From Porodaedalea pini (taxonomy: Eukaryota > Basidiomycota > Agaricomycetes > Hymenochaetales > Hymenochaetaceae): DNA of 64,000 nt. The stretch covers positions 34,341-98,340 of the forward strand of contig NBAY01000103.1 of NCBI GenBank assembly GCA_002794775.1, in the 5' to 3' direction. Positions 1 to 9,938 of the stretch are shown here, piece by piece (position 1 is the stretch's first letter; every line of letters starts with the position of its first letter). The notes beneath the pieces are model-generated. The model worked only from the letters and a program-made list of their open reading frames with translations. It did no database searches and was not told the DNA's origin. The position numbers and the translations under genes were made by a program.

Positions 1-1334
1 AAGAAGAACACGAAGATGGCGGTGGCGCCGACCTTGACGATACCGTAAATTCCGGAGGCGAGGAGGGATTGCGTCGCGCCTTCATATCCAATCTAAGTCA
101 GAATATCTATGAGATTCTCTCTTTGAAATATGAGTATGAAAGGGATTGAACGTACAGCCTCGAAGATCTGCGGTGCATAATAGCCAACCGAGTTCTGTCC
201 TGCCCACTGCTGAAGGAAAAAGATAACGAACGCAATCACGAAGCGAATCGCATTTCCCTTTCCGAGGAATGCCTCCCTCACGCCTAGGCCTTTGCGTGCC
301 TTACGTTCCTCCTCAACCGCCGCTTCAATCTCTGCCATTTCAAGAAGCACACTGTCGGTATCGATAGGCAGCTTTCGCAGGTAGGAAAGGCTCGCCATTG
401 CTTCGTGCGTGCGGCCGCGCGAGGCAAGCCAACGCGGGGATTCTTTGACGAAGAAAAGCCCAATGCACACGATACCGGCAGGAATGAGCTGGAAGCCGAA
501 TGGGATCTGCCACACCTTTGGGCCGACGGGGTTGTGCTGGCTAATACCGACTGTACAGTTTGTTAATTCGTTGTATATTAAGGGGATGACATTGATGATG
601 CAACGCACAGTTGATGAAGTACGACAGCATAACTCCAATGGCCACCATGATCTGGAAAAGACCGGTTATTCGTCCACGGACCTCCTTGGGCGAACATTCA
701 GATACAAAAGCGGGAGCTACTGCGGAGATAGCGCCAACCCCGATACCCGCGACGACACGACCAGCATAGATGTACGAAATTCCCCGGCCGCCTACACCAG
801 CAACGGTCTGCAGGATCGCACCGACGACGAAGATGAGCGAAAAGCCGATTAGGGTAAACTTGCGTCCAATACGAGCTGCAAATCACGAGACAAGATTGGT
901 AAGTAAACACTATTACGCCTGAGTTTTTCAGGAGGTGGAATGGGCATGAAACGGACCTGAGATCGGGGCGCTACCAAGAGCGCCGAAGAACGCACCAGCC
1001 TGCAACACCGAGACAACATTGCTGGTGAGGTCGGTGACTTTTTTGGCGTTGATAGTCCCATTTTCATCAGCTAAGAAGTGCTGCTTGAAGTATTTCTGCG
1101 CGATGACGCTTCCGGCGACACCACTGAAAACGACAGCTTCAGCTAACTGCGCACATATCACAAAGTGAAGAGAGTAACGCACGTATCATAACCGAAGAGG
1201 ACAATGCCCCAGTATGCGATGAAGGCGAGAACTGGCGAACAGAGATGTCTGTAAATGACAAGAACAAAAGTAAAACATGGGATGAGAAACGCACAGTAAA
1301 CCCGACTGTTCTGGAAAATGGCTGCGGCGACCAT
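1..1334 (-). CDS. MFS sugar transporter (sugar porter family), 3' part cut by window start
   Basis: Plasma-membrane sugar uptake protein of the sugar porter family, read on the minus strand from ATG at 1334 (start MVAAAIFQNSRVY, matching the MADVSSFKNSRVY start of the paralogue at 5267). Exons interrupted by short introns spell the TM1 stretch FIAYWGIVLFGYDT, then GVAGSVIAQKYFKQHF, LQAGAFFGALGSAPIS, the loop motif ESPRWLASRGR and QQWAGQNSVGYYAPQIF. The window ends inside the exon that encodes the ASGIYGIVKVGATA-like TM segment, so the last TM helices and the PETKGR signature lie outside. Each visible exon has a counterpart in the gene at 5267-7468, so the two are divergent paralogues, head to head about 3.9 kb apart. 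No break is visible in the part present. The exact sugar or quinate substrate cannot be told from sequence. Confidence 0.85.
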
Positions 1335-1782
1335 CGCAAAGCAGTCAGCTCGCTGCTGTCTAAGATTCGCAGAGAACGGAGTTCGAGACAAGCGAGGAGA
1401 GACTGGACGCTCTCACAAGGAGAGAAAGCAAGCTAGGACATCAGCGCTGCTATTTATCTCCTCTAGATCTCTGTTTCCACACGTTCATCTGACGCCCGGG
1501 ACAGGGATCTATCGGTCGCTCAAATACGCCCGGATCCGGAGAGTTAGAATGTGCGGCCCGCACGGTCCGTCCGGACCACGGCGCCTCCAATTGCAGCGCT
1601 GCCGGTTGATTTGAGTGTTGCGGAGGTAGGGAAATATGGAGAAAATGATGGGACACACGAGATGAGATTCATTTATATTAATATTGAGAATATAAATCGA
1701 TTGCGAGTAAATAAATTGGAGTTCGTCATGCTCCGGCACTGACCGGCGCGGTTGTTTTTTCTACGTCGACTACTTCGGAATA
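1335..1782. other. Upstream region of the left transporter, no gene seen
   Basis: Contains only short overlapping frames without splice or domain support. It should include the promoter of the minus-strand transporter; an AT-rich TATTTATC stretch around 1450 is the only TATA-like candidate. It ends at the palindromic element. Confidence 0.5.
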
Positions 1783-2637
1783 TTACAGCCATTTTCATAA
1801 GTCCTGCGACACGTGCATGTCACGTGAAGTGAGCCGCATCAGAGCCAAAATGTCGAAAAATTAGAATGAATGCCTATTTTCTCTGTAAATTCTGCACAGT
1901 ACCCGCTCATTAAGTACTCAAAAAAAAGGCATGGTTCTCAGGAGAAGAAATATGTAAAATAGGGAGCAATAAATTGACTGTGTAGGCGGGTGGAGATCAA
2001 ACAAGTGCAGCTGGTCTGTTCTCTCACCCATTTCCACTGAGATTCAAAAATTATGGCTCCCCTACATCTACCTATAAAATTCCTTCCTGTGTCTGTAAAT
2101 TAAGTATATGACTATATCAACATCTCCTGAAAGTTTGAAGCCAATCCATTCAGTATTCATGGTGCAGCAGCAAGATTTGTGTTCCACTTCAAGCTCTTTC
2201 CACCCTCCTTTTCTCACAACAGGTCTTGCAGAGTAGAACACAAATCTTGCTGCTGGACCATGAATACTGAATGGATTGGCTTCAAACTTTCAGGAGATGT
2301 TGGTATAGTCATATACTTAATTTACAGACACAGGAAAGAATTTTATAGATAGATGTAGGGGAGCCATAATTTTTGAATCTCAGTGGAAATGGGTGAGAGA
2401 ACAGACCAGCTGCACTTGTTTGATCTCCACCCGCCTACACAGTCAATTTATTGCTCCCTATTTTACATATTTCTTCTCCTGAGAACCGTGCCTTTTTTTT
2501 GAGTACTTAATGAGCAGGTACTGTGCAGAATTCACAGAGAAAATAGGCATTCATTCTAATTCTTCGACACTTTGGCTCTGACGCGGCTCACTTCACGTGA
2601 CATGCACATGTCGCAGGACTTATGAAAATGGCTGTAA
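1783..2637. mobile_element. 855-bp palindromic element, copy 1 (402-bp arms, 51-bp loop)
   Basis: A near-perfect inverted repeat: left arm 1783-2184, loop 2185-2235, right arm 2236-2637. Termini are TTACAGCC and GGCTGTAA. If TA is the duplicated target, the element itself runs CAGCC to GGCTG, which fits Tc1/mariner-type insertion, but the TA is inside the palindrome so it cannot be proved here. No coding frame survives. The loop is the exact reverse complement of the loop in the copy at 3338. The arms differ at a few sites (for example CACGTG at 1810 in the left arm against CACATG in the right). The call as a non-autonomous foldback element is inference from structure and copy number. Confidence 0.85.
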
Positions 2638-3337
2638 TGGTGATACCATGCCGGTGCTACTACTAGATCATATGCATCTTCCTTCTTCCGGTTTCACCGA
2701 GCCATTCATGGGTGTTGCGGCACTCGGGGGGCCGCGTCTCGTTTTGCGCAATCGAAAACTGCCCTGATCGTCAGATCCATGTATTCATTGCAAGCTTCCT
2801 CCGGATCGATCTCAACTCCCGTGCTTCTCCCTCATCTCCGTCACCGTCCCTTCCTTATTCAATTCTCTCAAAGTCTGAGTCGGTCTGCAGGGAGGCTGAC
2901 GGAAGGCGAAAACACACCAGACGTCTCCCAGTTCGGAATCTCCGAGATTGAGCGGCCCGCCCGGGACAGTAGTACTGGCAGTAGCGAGAAAGGAAGAACT
3001 CACCACTCGAGGTCGAACTCCGTAAGCAATCTGGAGTTATATCAGGTGAGCAGAAATGAGGATATTGTTCTGCATTTTATTGCCATATTGGTTCTCCACA
3101 AGCTCCAATGCTGTCTGAAGAGCGGCTAACGCTTGTTGTTTTTGACCTTGTTTAGTCTTGGAACCATTTGAACAGTTACTCTACGACAAATTGGATTAAT
3201 ATTGTCCGCCTGTATCGGCGTTGTCTCTGGATATCTAGCACAAACTAAAGCAAGTCATTTTCGCTTGACTATTCCGATAAATAATAAAATGTTTGCCACG
3301 CCGGGTTTCGAACTGGCGACTTCGGAACCTAAAAATT
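2638..3337. other. Spacer between two palindromic elements, no gene supported
   Basis: Overlapping frames at 2712-3129 have no recognisable domain and no convincing start or splice context. A GGTTTCGAACT stretch near 3305 resembles a pol III B box but no tRNA folds around it. Confidence 0.45.
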
Positions 3338-4192
3338 TTACAGCCTTTTTCATAAGTCCTGCGACACGTGCATGTCACGTGAAGTGAGCTGCGTCAGAGC
3401 CAAAGTGTCGAAAAATTAGAATGAATGCCTATTTTCTCTGTGAATTCTGCACAGTACCTGCTCATTAAGTACTCAAAAAAAAGGCACGGTTCTCAGGAGC
3501 AGAAATATGTAAAATAGGGAGCAATAAATTGACTGTGTAGGTGGGTGGAGATCAAACAAGTGCAGCTGGTCTGTTCTCTCACCCATTTCCACCGAGATTC
3601 AAAAATTATGGCTCCCCTACATCTACCTATAAAATTCTTTCCTGTGTCTGTAAATTAAGTATACGACTATATCAACATCTCCTGAAAGTTTGAAGCCAAT
3701 CCATTCAGTATTCATGGTGCAGCAGCAAGATTTGTGTTCTACTCTGCAAGACCTGTTGTGAGAAAAGGAGGGTGGAAAGAGCTTGAAGTGGAACACAAAT
3801 CTTGCTGCTGCACCATGAATACTGAATGGATTGGCTTCAAACTTTCAGGAGATGTTGATATAGTCGTATACTTAATTTACAGACACAGGAAAGAATTTTA
3901 TAGGTAGATGTAGGGGAGCCATAATTTTTGAATCTCGGTGGAAATGGGTGAGAGAACAGACCAGCTGCACTTGTTTGATCTCCACCCACCTACACAGTCA
4001 ATTTATTGCTCCCTATTTTACATATTTCTGCTCCTGAGAACCGTGCCTTTTTTTTGAGTACTTAATGAGCAGGTACTGTGCAGAATTCACAGAGAAAATA
4101 GGCATTCATTCTAATTTTTCGACACTTTGGCTCTGACGCAGCTCACTTCACGTGACATGCACGTGTCGCAGGACTTATGAAAAAGGCTGTAA
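3338..4192. mobile_element. 855-bp palindromic element, copy 2 (loop inverted relative to copy 1)
   Basis: Same length and structure as copy 1: 402-bp arms, 51-bp loop, TTACAGCC/GGCTGTAA ends. The loop reads TACTCTGCAAGACC on the plus strand, the reverse complement of copy 1. Copy-specific variants occur in both arms (GTAGGTGGG where copies 1 and 3 have GTAGGCGGG; TACGACTATATC; CCACCGAG), so the two arms match each other better than they match other copies. No ORF of its own. Confidence 0.87.
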
Positions 4193-5266
4193 ATAGGAAA
4201 AGTTGATCTGTCTCGTACCTTTATACTCTGACTCGCTCCGCACAACCTCCATACAGCTCTTTGAAGGCTTGGCGCAAGACAATGCAGTAAGGAGAATCTG
4301 GGACTCCAGTGGGAGTGCGCTGCATGTGTTCTTGCCATCCAGGAGGTTCTGCAGTGTCAATAGGAACGATCAAGAGCACAATGCTCGTTACCGGCCTATT
4401 CGCACGAGAGACGCAAGATTTGCGGCAGCTTGAATGTTTTGAGCATGGCACTAGCGAGGCTTCCGCAACCTACGTTACGCTTTACAAATTTTGGAGTCTA
4501 TCTAATTCGGTGGTTCTCCGATTTCCGTCGCAACTCTCAGCCGCTCTATATATTTCGGCATATTTATTTCATCAAAATGTGCGGTAAGATCCAGTTGAGC
4601 ATTCCGCCAATTGCTGAACAGCAAATTGAAAGAGGCGTCGTTTCCACAGAGTCGTGAGGGTCGGAAAGGTGGCAAGAAGGTGGAGGCCGCACTTCCTCCT
4701 GCTATTAATATTGCGGCCCAATTGGAAAGGAAGGGCCTTTCGCCGTGGAATACAATCAGTGATCCTTCGTAGCTTCTGCCACAAATGGCAAGCCATATGC
4801 ATCGGGCTGCGTTGCGTGTCAACGTCGAAGTATGTCCAGTATATTTTTTTCTTTCTCCGACTTTCCAGCTTTTCAGTGCGTCCACATTTATCTCAGTTCC
4901 TTTAATCTGCCTTTTCCCATGAGATTGCAGCGAGCGCCTCTGCCAACTGGAAAACTCAGGTATGACAACACGTCACCGTCGCCTTGCTTATATAATCGAG
5001 GCTGCGACGCGGTACTCATTCAAACCACTTGGATCTAGGAACACAGGGAGTTCTTCTCGTGACTTCTGAGCCTATTCGGGTCATTCTACCATTTCTAGCA
5101 ACATTCGAAGATGTCCATCATTTGTAACAAATAACAAGGTTCATGGAAGTAGGAGTCAGTTGACCACCTCGGTCCGCCTCTAGCAATCATATATAAAGGC
5201 TTTCAAGCATCCTCACATCGTGACTCTGTCCCTTCCGTTGCCTTCACCAGTCAGTAACAGAGCACA
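4193..5266. other. Upstream region of the right transporter, no gene supported
   Basis: Frames at 4502-4885 (minus) and 4654-4905 (plus) lack domains and look like chance. An ATGTGCG followed by GTAAGATCCAG at about 4577 resembles a start exon with a donor site, but no downstream exon chain holds together. The last 100 bases are the promoter and leader of the gene at 5267. Confidence 0.4.
5188..5198 (+). promoter_or_regulatory. TATA box of the sugar transporter gene
   Basis: CATATATAAAG lies about 70 bp upstream of the ATG at 5267, a usual distance for a fungal TATA box with a short 5' leader. Confidence 0.55.
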
Positions 5267-7468
5267 ATGGCCGACGTGTCGTCTTTCAAAAATAGTCGCG
5301 TCTATTGTACGTATTCTTCTCTTGCAATGGATAGCCGCTCTCTCATGAATTTGGTCTCAGTCCTCGCTTTTATCGCGTACTGGGGCATAGTTCTCTTCGG
5401 ATATGACACGTACGTTCATCCTGCAGCATGGACGACGTGATCTTACAAGGTCTCCTAGAGGTGTCGCTGGAGGCGTGGTTTCGCAAGATGCCTTTAAGAA
5501 TCATTTTCTTATGGATGAAAACGGAATCATTGACTCGAACAGGGTCAATAACGTCTCCGGGAATGTTGTATCTGTACTCCAAGCAGGAGCTTTCTTCGGC
5601 GCTCTTGGAAGTGCCCCTATATCTTGTAAGTTGATTATTACAGTTTTCATTTTCGGGGATATATCGGGCGGACCGTAGACCCGTTTCTTTCTTTCTCAAC
5701 GTTTTAACTCATGCAAAGAAAGCTAACTATTCTGAAAATCTCGCGCGCAGCACGCTTTGGCCGAAAGCTCACTCTCATAGGCTTTTCTGTCATATTCGTT
5801 GTCGGAGCAGTAAGTTCGGCTTGCTCTTTGTGACCTAGGTAAACTACGACTGATGGTGCCCGAAAAGATACTTCAGACAATTGCCGGAGTTGGCGGCAGA
5901 GGTCTTGGTTATATCTACGGTGGTCGTGTCGTCGCGGGTGTCGGTGTCGGCGCGATCTCTGCAGTCTCGCCTGCTTTTGTATCTGAATGTTCGCCCAAAG
6001 AAGTCCGCGGACGCATCACTGGTCTTTTCCAGATCATGGTTGCCATCGGCGTGATGATCAGTTACTTCATTAACTGTGCGTTGCTGTCTATGGCTCCGCT
6101 TTGTACCTTTTGTCTGATACTTAAGCCTTCAGTCGGTATCAGCCAGCACAACCCCAGCGGGCCGCGCGTATGGCAGATCCCATTCGGTTTTCAACTCGTC
6201 CCTGCTGGTATCATGTGCTTCGGACTGCTACTTGTCAAGGAATCGCCGAGATGGCTCGCTTCCCGCGGACGGACGCACGAGGCTTTGCGGAATCTTGCGT
6301 ATCTTCGCAAGGAGCATATCGATTCAGAAAGTGTGCGTCATGAAATGGCGGAGATTGAGGCCGCAATCGAGGAAGAGCGCGAGGCGAGGAAGGGATTGGG
6401 CTTAAAGGAGGCCTTCTTTGGGAAGGGAAACTTCATTCGCTTCCTAATTGCATTTTTTATCTTCTTCCTCCAGCAATGGGCGGGACAGAATTCGGTGAGT
6501 GACTGAGGCCATATCATAACATGTGACATTCATTCATTCGTTTCTTGTAGGTGAACTACTACGCCCCACAAATCTTCACTGCGGTATGCGTACAGTACTC
6601 TCATCTTGGAAACTAAAACTCAAATCTCCTGCACTTCAGATTGGTTATACAGGAGCCACGAACTCCCTACTCGCATCCGGGATATACGGTGTTGTCAAAG
6701 TTGTCGCAACTGCACTGTTCGTCTTCTTCCTTGTTGAGTCGCTCGGTCGCAAGTTGTCACTTGCCATCAGTGCCTTCGGAATGGGCACGCTCTTCTTCAT
6801 CATCGGAGCGATTCTCAAGACGCACCCGCCTCCAAGTTCCCCACCTTCCGGTGCCGCACCTCCGGTTGCGAGTAAAGCAATGGCTGCGATGCTTTATATC
6901 TATGTTGCGTTCTATAGCATGGGCTGGGGCCCTCTCCCTTGGGTAAGTCCAACCCTTTTCAGTTTGTCGTTCTATATGACACTGAGGCCGATCCCAACCA
7001 AAAGGTGTACTGCTCAGACATCTTTCCGACCCGCACACGGCACTATGGTCTCGCTCTAGCGAGCGCCAGCCAGTGGCTCTGGAATTTTGTTGTCAGTCGT
7101 ATAACGCCTAATATGATTGCAAATCTTGGCTGGAAGATTTTTGTGATGTTTGCTTCGATAAACATTGGTGCAATGTTTACGTTCTCGCTGTAAGTTGATT
7201 TCATTGGTTTAATTTGAACCATGCTAATTTACCTTCTATAGTCTCATTCCAGAAACAAAGGGAAGAAGTCTCGAAGAGATGGACATTATGTTTGGCTCTG
7301 TCACACGAGAGGAACGCGATGCGAAGGTCAAGGAAACAGAACGCGGTACGTCGCTTGCTATTATATGGAATCCTTCTTAAGCTCATAATCTGATTTGAAA
7401 CAGCCCTGGAGAACGAATTGCCAGACTCGCATTCTGAATCGTCAAGAGATGTGGAGAGCAAGCACTAG
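5267..7468 (+). CDS. MFS sugar transporter (sugar porter family), complete, multi-intron
   Basis: Twelve-helix proton-coupled sugar porter of the plasma membrane. Start MADVSSFKNSRVY at 5267; first introns 5307-5360 and 5410-5458, then at least six more with GT-AG ends. Joined exons give FIAYWGIVLFGYDT, GVAGGVVSQDAFKNHF, LQAGAFFGALGSAPIS, the GRGLGYIYGGRVVAGVGVG helix, PKEVRGRITGLFQ (sugar porter loop motif), ESPRWLASRGR, QQWAGQNSV plus NYYAPQIF, the S-L-G-R-K loop, YCSDIFPTRTRHYG and finally the signature LIPETKGRSLEEMD. The stop TAG ends at 7468 after a short acidic tail. All conserved motifs are present and no break is seen, so it looks functional. It is the paralogue of the truncated gene at 1-1334 in divergent orientation. 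Quinate or hexose are both possible substrates. Confidence 0.88.
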
Positions 7469-7806
7469 TTTTGTGTTCACTTTATTGTAGCCGCATCTGT
7501 TCATTGCTAATGTCCGGGATTTTCTTGTTCGCTTCTCTTTCCTACAAGCCCTCGTGTATCATACTTAGCATCTCCTGAGACCTTTCTGATCCCGGCAAAG
7601 TCTTTACGCAGGCAACCCAGATGAAATCGTGCTAAGAAAAGCGTGTGCAAGTCGAAGTTCTTCATCGTACATCGATAAGCCTTTCGGTCGCTCGTCCACC
7701 CACTCATGAACCTGAGATGTCGCTTCAAAGGATATTACTCGCTTGTATCAGGTATGTTTCTCTTCATAACGGGGTCGCAAAGCATGCCGTACCTCCATCG
7801 TAGACC
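7469..7806. other. 3' flank of the transporter, no gene seen
   Basis: Expected to hold the transporter 3' UTR. A 73-codon minus-strand frame at 7507-7728 has no support. Confidence 0.4.
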
Positions 7807-9374
7807 TTGACTTTGTCGCAAGCCGTATCGAACATGCGATCTGGTGTTGATGACGGGTCGACTGCAGAATCAGGCAATAAGCGCAGGGATACTACATCTC
7901 CGTCCATACTCAGGCGCCAGGAACTAGAAGAGGGTTGGAAGAGTGTTTGGAATGGTGAAAAAATACTGCTGTCAGCTGGCGCCGCTCTTCTCACTGTTAC
8001 CACAGAGACAGAGCCCACAATTCAGCGTAAACCGAAGTGTAACGAGATGGCCGAGATCAATATACAAGCACTTGCTTTTGCTGCCTTAGAAAGCGTTGGA
8101 AGCTGAGGGAACTCCCAATATTTCGTACTTTAAAGCCGGGTCTTGGAATGCGCTATACCTTTTGGACTTCCCTGATGGCAAAAGGTCCTCGCCGGTGTAC
8201 CTCTCAAACACAACTGCTCGACGAAAATACAATCAGAGGTTGCGACAATAACATATGCTCGATACTGCGTTGGTGTTCCGTGCCCATGTGTATATGCATG
8301 GAACGATTTGCGCGACAACCCGGTGGGTGAATGGAGAAAATGGAGGGAATTGAGCCCTCGGAGCTTTGGAGAGAAACTCAGAACAGGAACACAGTGGCGA
8401 ATCTGGAAAAGCGACACGTAATTCCCGATAGCGTCGCCGTACGGCACGCACGCCTCCTTCGACCCCTTCCATTCGATCAGTTCGGATGCATCTACTTCTT
8501 CAATTCCGTGTTGTCGCAGCCCGTCCATGATGATGCCGACTATAGCGACTCCGAAACGTATGCAGTGGGGCCCTTTTTGCCGCATTCAAGGAGCTTGGAA
8601 TACCAACTGAATCTGACTTGGCCAAGCAAGCCGTACAAAGACCTCCGTCAGTTTTGGAGGGATGTCTTTGAGACTGACGTAGCCGAATGGCGCCAGCGAT
8701 GGGACGCTCGGGAAGATATTATCACTCACAAATCAAAGAGCGGACGGTGGACGAGGGCAGATATCGACAGGTTTTCATGGAAAGATTTTTCGGATGCGAC
8801 GTCCGGCCTGCGAACATTGATCGAGCGCTGCTCCATTACCGGAGGAATACTCCACGCCCTGTGTTGGATAAATCCACTATCCCTTCAGGAACATGATAGT
8901 CGACGAAAAATCATTGCGCTTCTCAGTTTTCTTGATTGGGACAATGTTTGGATCTTGCCGTTTATTTTGGGCACTCCCCATCCGCATGAGTTCTGTGAGA
9001 GGGTGTGCGAGATAGAGTGGACCGAGAGTGGCCACTTCAATTTCATTCCTCTGGACGAACACTTGGATAGCCAAGCAAAGAAAGACATCGACGACTCGCT
9101 GAGACGTTTATTCACGGATTTGCTAGATGACACGAATGGCTATGACTGGCAGCCGATACCTGACCTCGGTGAGAAACTGAGTCGAGTTCATGACACACTT
9201 TGTCGCGCCTACTACGCCGAGCGGCTCAGTGAGCACGACCGAAGAATATTAATCTTGCCCGGATTCTGGAAGCTTCGGGAGGAAATGATGAAGGTCCACT
9301 TTCTTGTAACGCACGGGTTGATCAGCTGGTTGAATCGTCTCGAATGGCTGAAGGCCCAGAAGCAAGATAAGTAA
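7807..9374 (+). pseudogene. Broken aminoglycoside phosphotransferase-like (APH/AIM9-type) gene
   Basis: Three frames in order recall the APH kinase-like proteins expanded in mushrooms. They are: an N-terminal piece (7807-8103); a second piece near 8107-8210 reading ISYFKAGSWNALYLLDFPDG; then VPCPCVYAWNDLRDNPVGE near 8275-8331, the VPVPxVYAW part of such kinases. The next block, MEKMEGIEPSELW at 8331, is in another frame although family members run PVG-EYIVMEK without a break, so a small deletion has probably removed the EYI codons. The long 347-codon frame 8331-9374 carries FGCIYF and LSFLDWDN, resembling the YGSLYY and IIDW blocks. The usual H-x-D-x-x-x-x-N catalytic loop before LDWDN is not visible. 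A stop at 8104 also breaks the upstream part. An unrelated intact hypothetical protein using only 8331-9374 is possible. Confidence 0.45.
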
Positions 9375-9938
9375 TGATTGTTTGTTACGCCCTACTTTCC
9401 AGCCGCTTGAAAGAGTATATCGTCGGACTCAGGACACCATGATGATTAACAGTACGGATATCCTACCTTTTTTGAGTTGAGACATGATGTACTCTCGGGG
9501 ATGAACTATACGCACAAAAAAGATCAAGGCTGTGCCGATATCCGAGAAGGATAAGTTATGAAAACTGATCTGAGTGTTCAAATGAGATGAAGTAAGAGGA
9601 AACACGGTCTGTAGCTTCTTACAGTGAAGGTTCGACCACAATTTACCAACACACCCAGAAATCCGGAACAAAGCAATTGTATACGCGAAGTCTAGAGCTA
9701 CATGTAGCAATTCACTAGAGGAAGGCGAGCTAGAAAGAAAACGTAACAGTGAGAGTTCCAAGCAGGAATGTTTCATGTATCATGCATGATAGGTATGACA
9801 TTGCATGAGAAGGGGGTAAAATACGGAGTGTCAGTAGTGACAATGTGGAAGAAAGCAAGGCGACGATGAGAAGAGCAGACAGGCGTGAATTTTGATCAAA
9901 GAACACGAAAACACTTGGTGCCAAAACGTACTCGGAAA
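9375..9938. other. Intergenic, between two 3' ends
   Basis: The two flanking genes converge here. Small minus-strand frames at 9429-9942 lack support; UTRs are expected. Confidence 0.4.

Noticed and set aside
1783..2637. TA target duplication as proof of Tc1/mariner origin
   Set aside because: The TA is part of the palindromic tip (TTACAG/CTGTAA), so it would be there even without duplication; it stays a hypothesis.
3285..3330. tRNA-like B box GGTTTCGAACT
   Set aside because: No A box at the right distance, no acceptor stem and a poor T-arm.
4577..4985. Short spliced gene starting ATGTGCG with donor GTAAGA
   Set aside because: Possible exons could not be joined in frame over more than about 50 codons.
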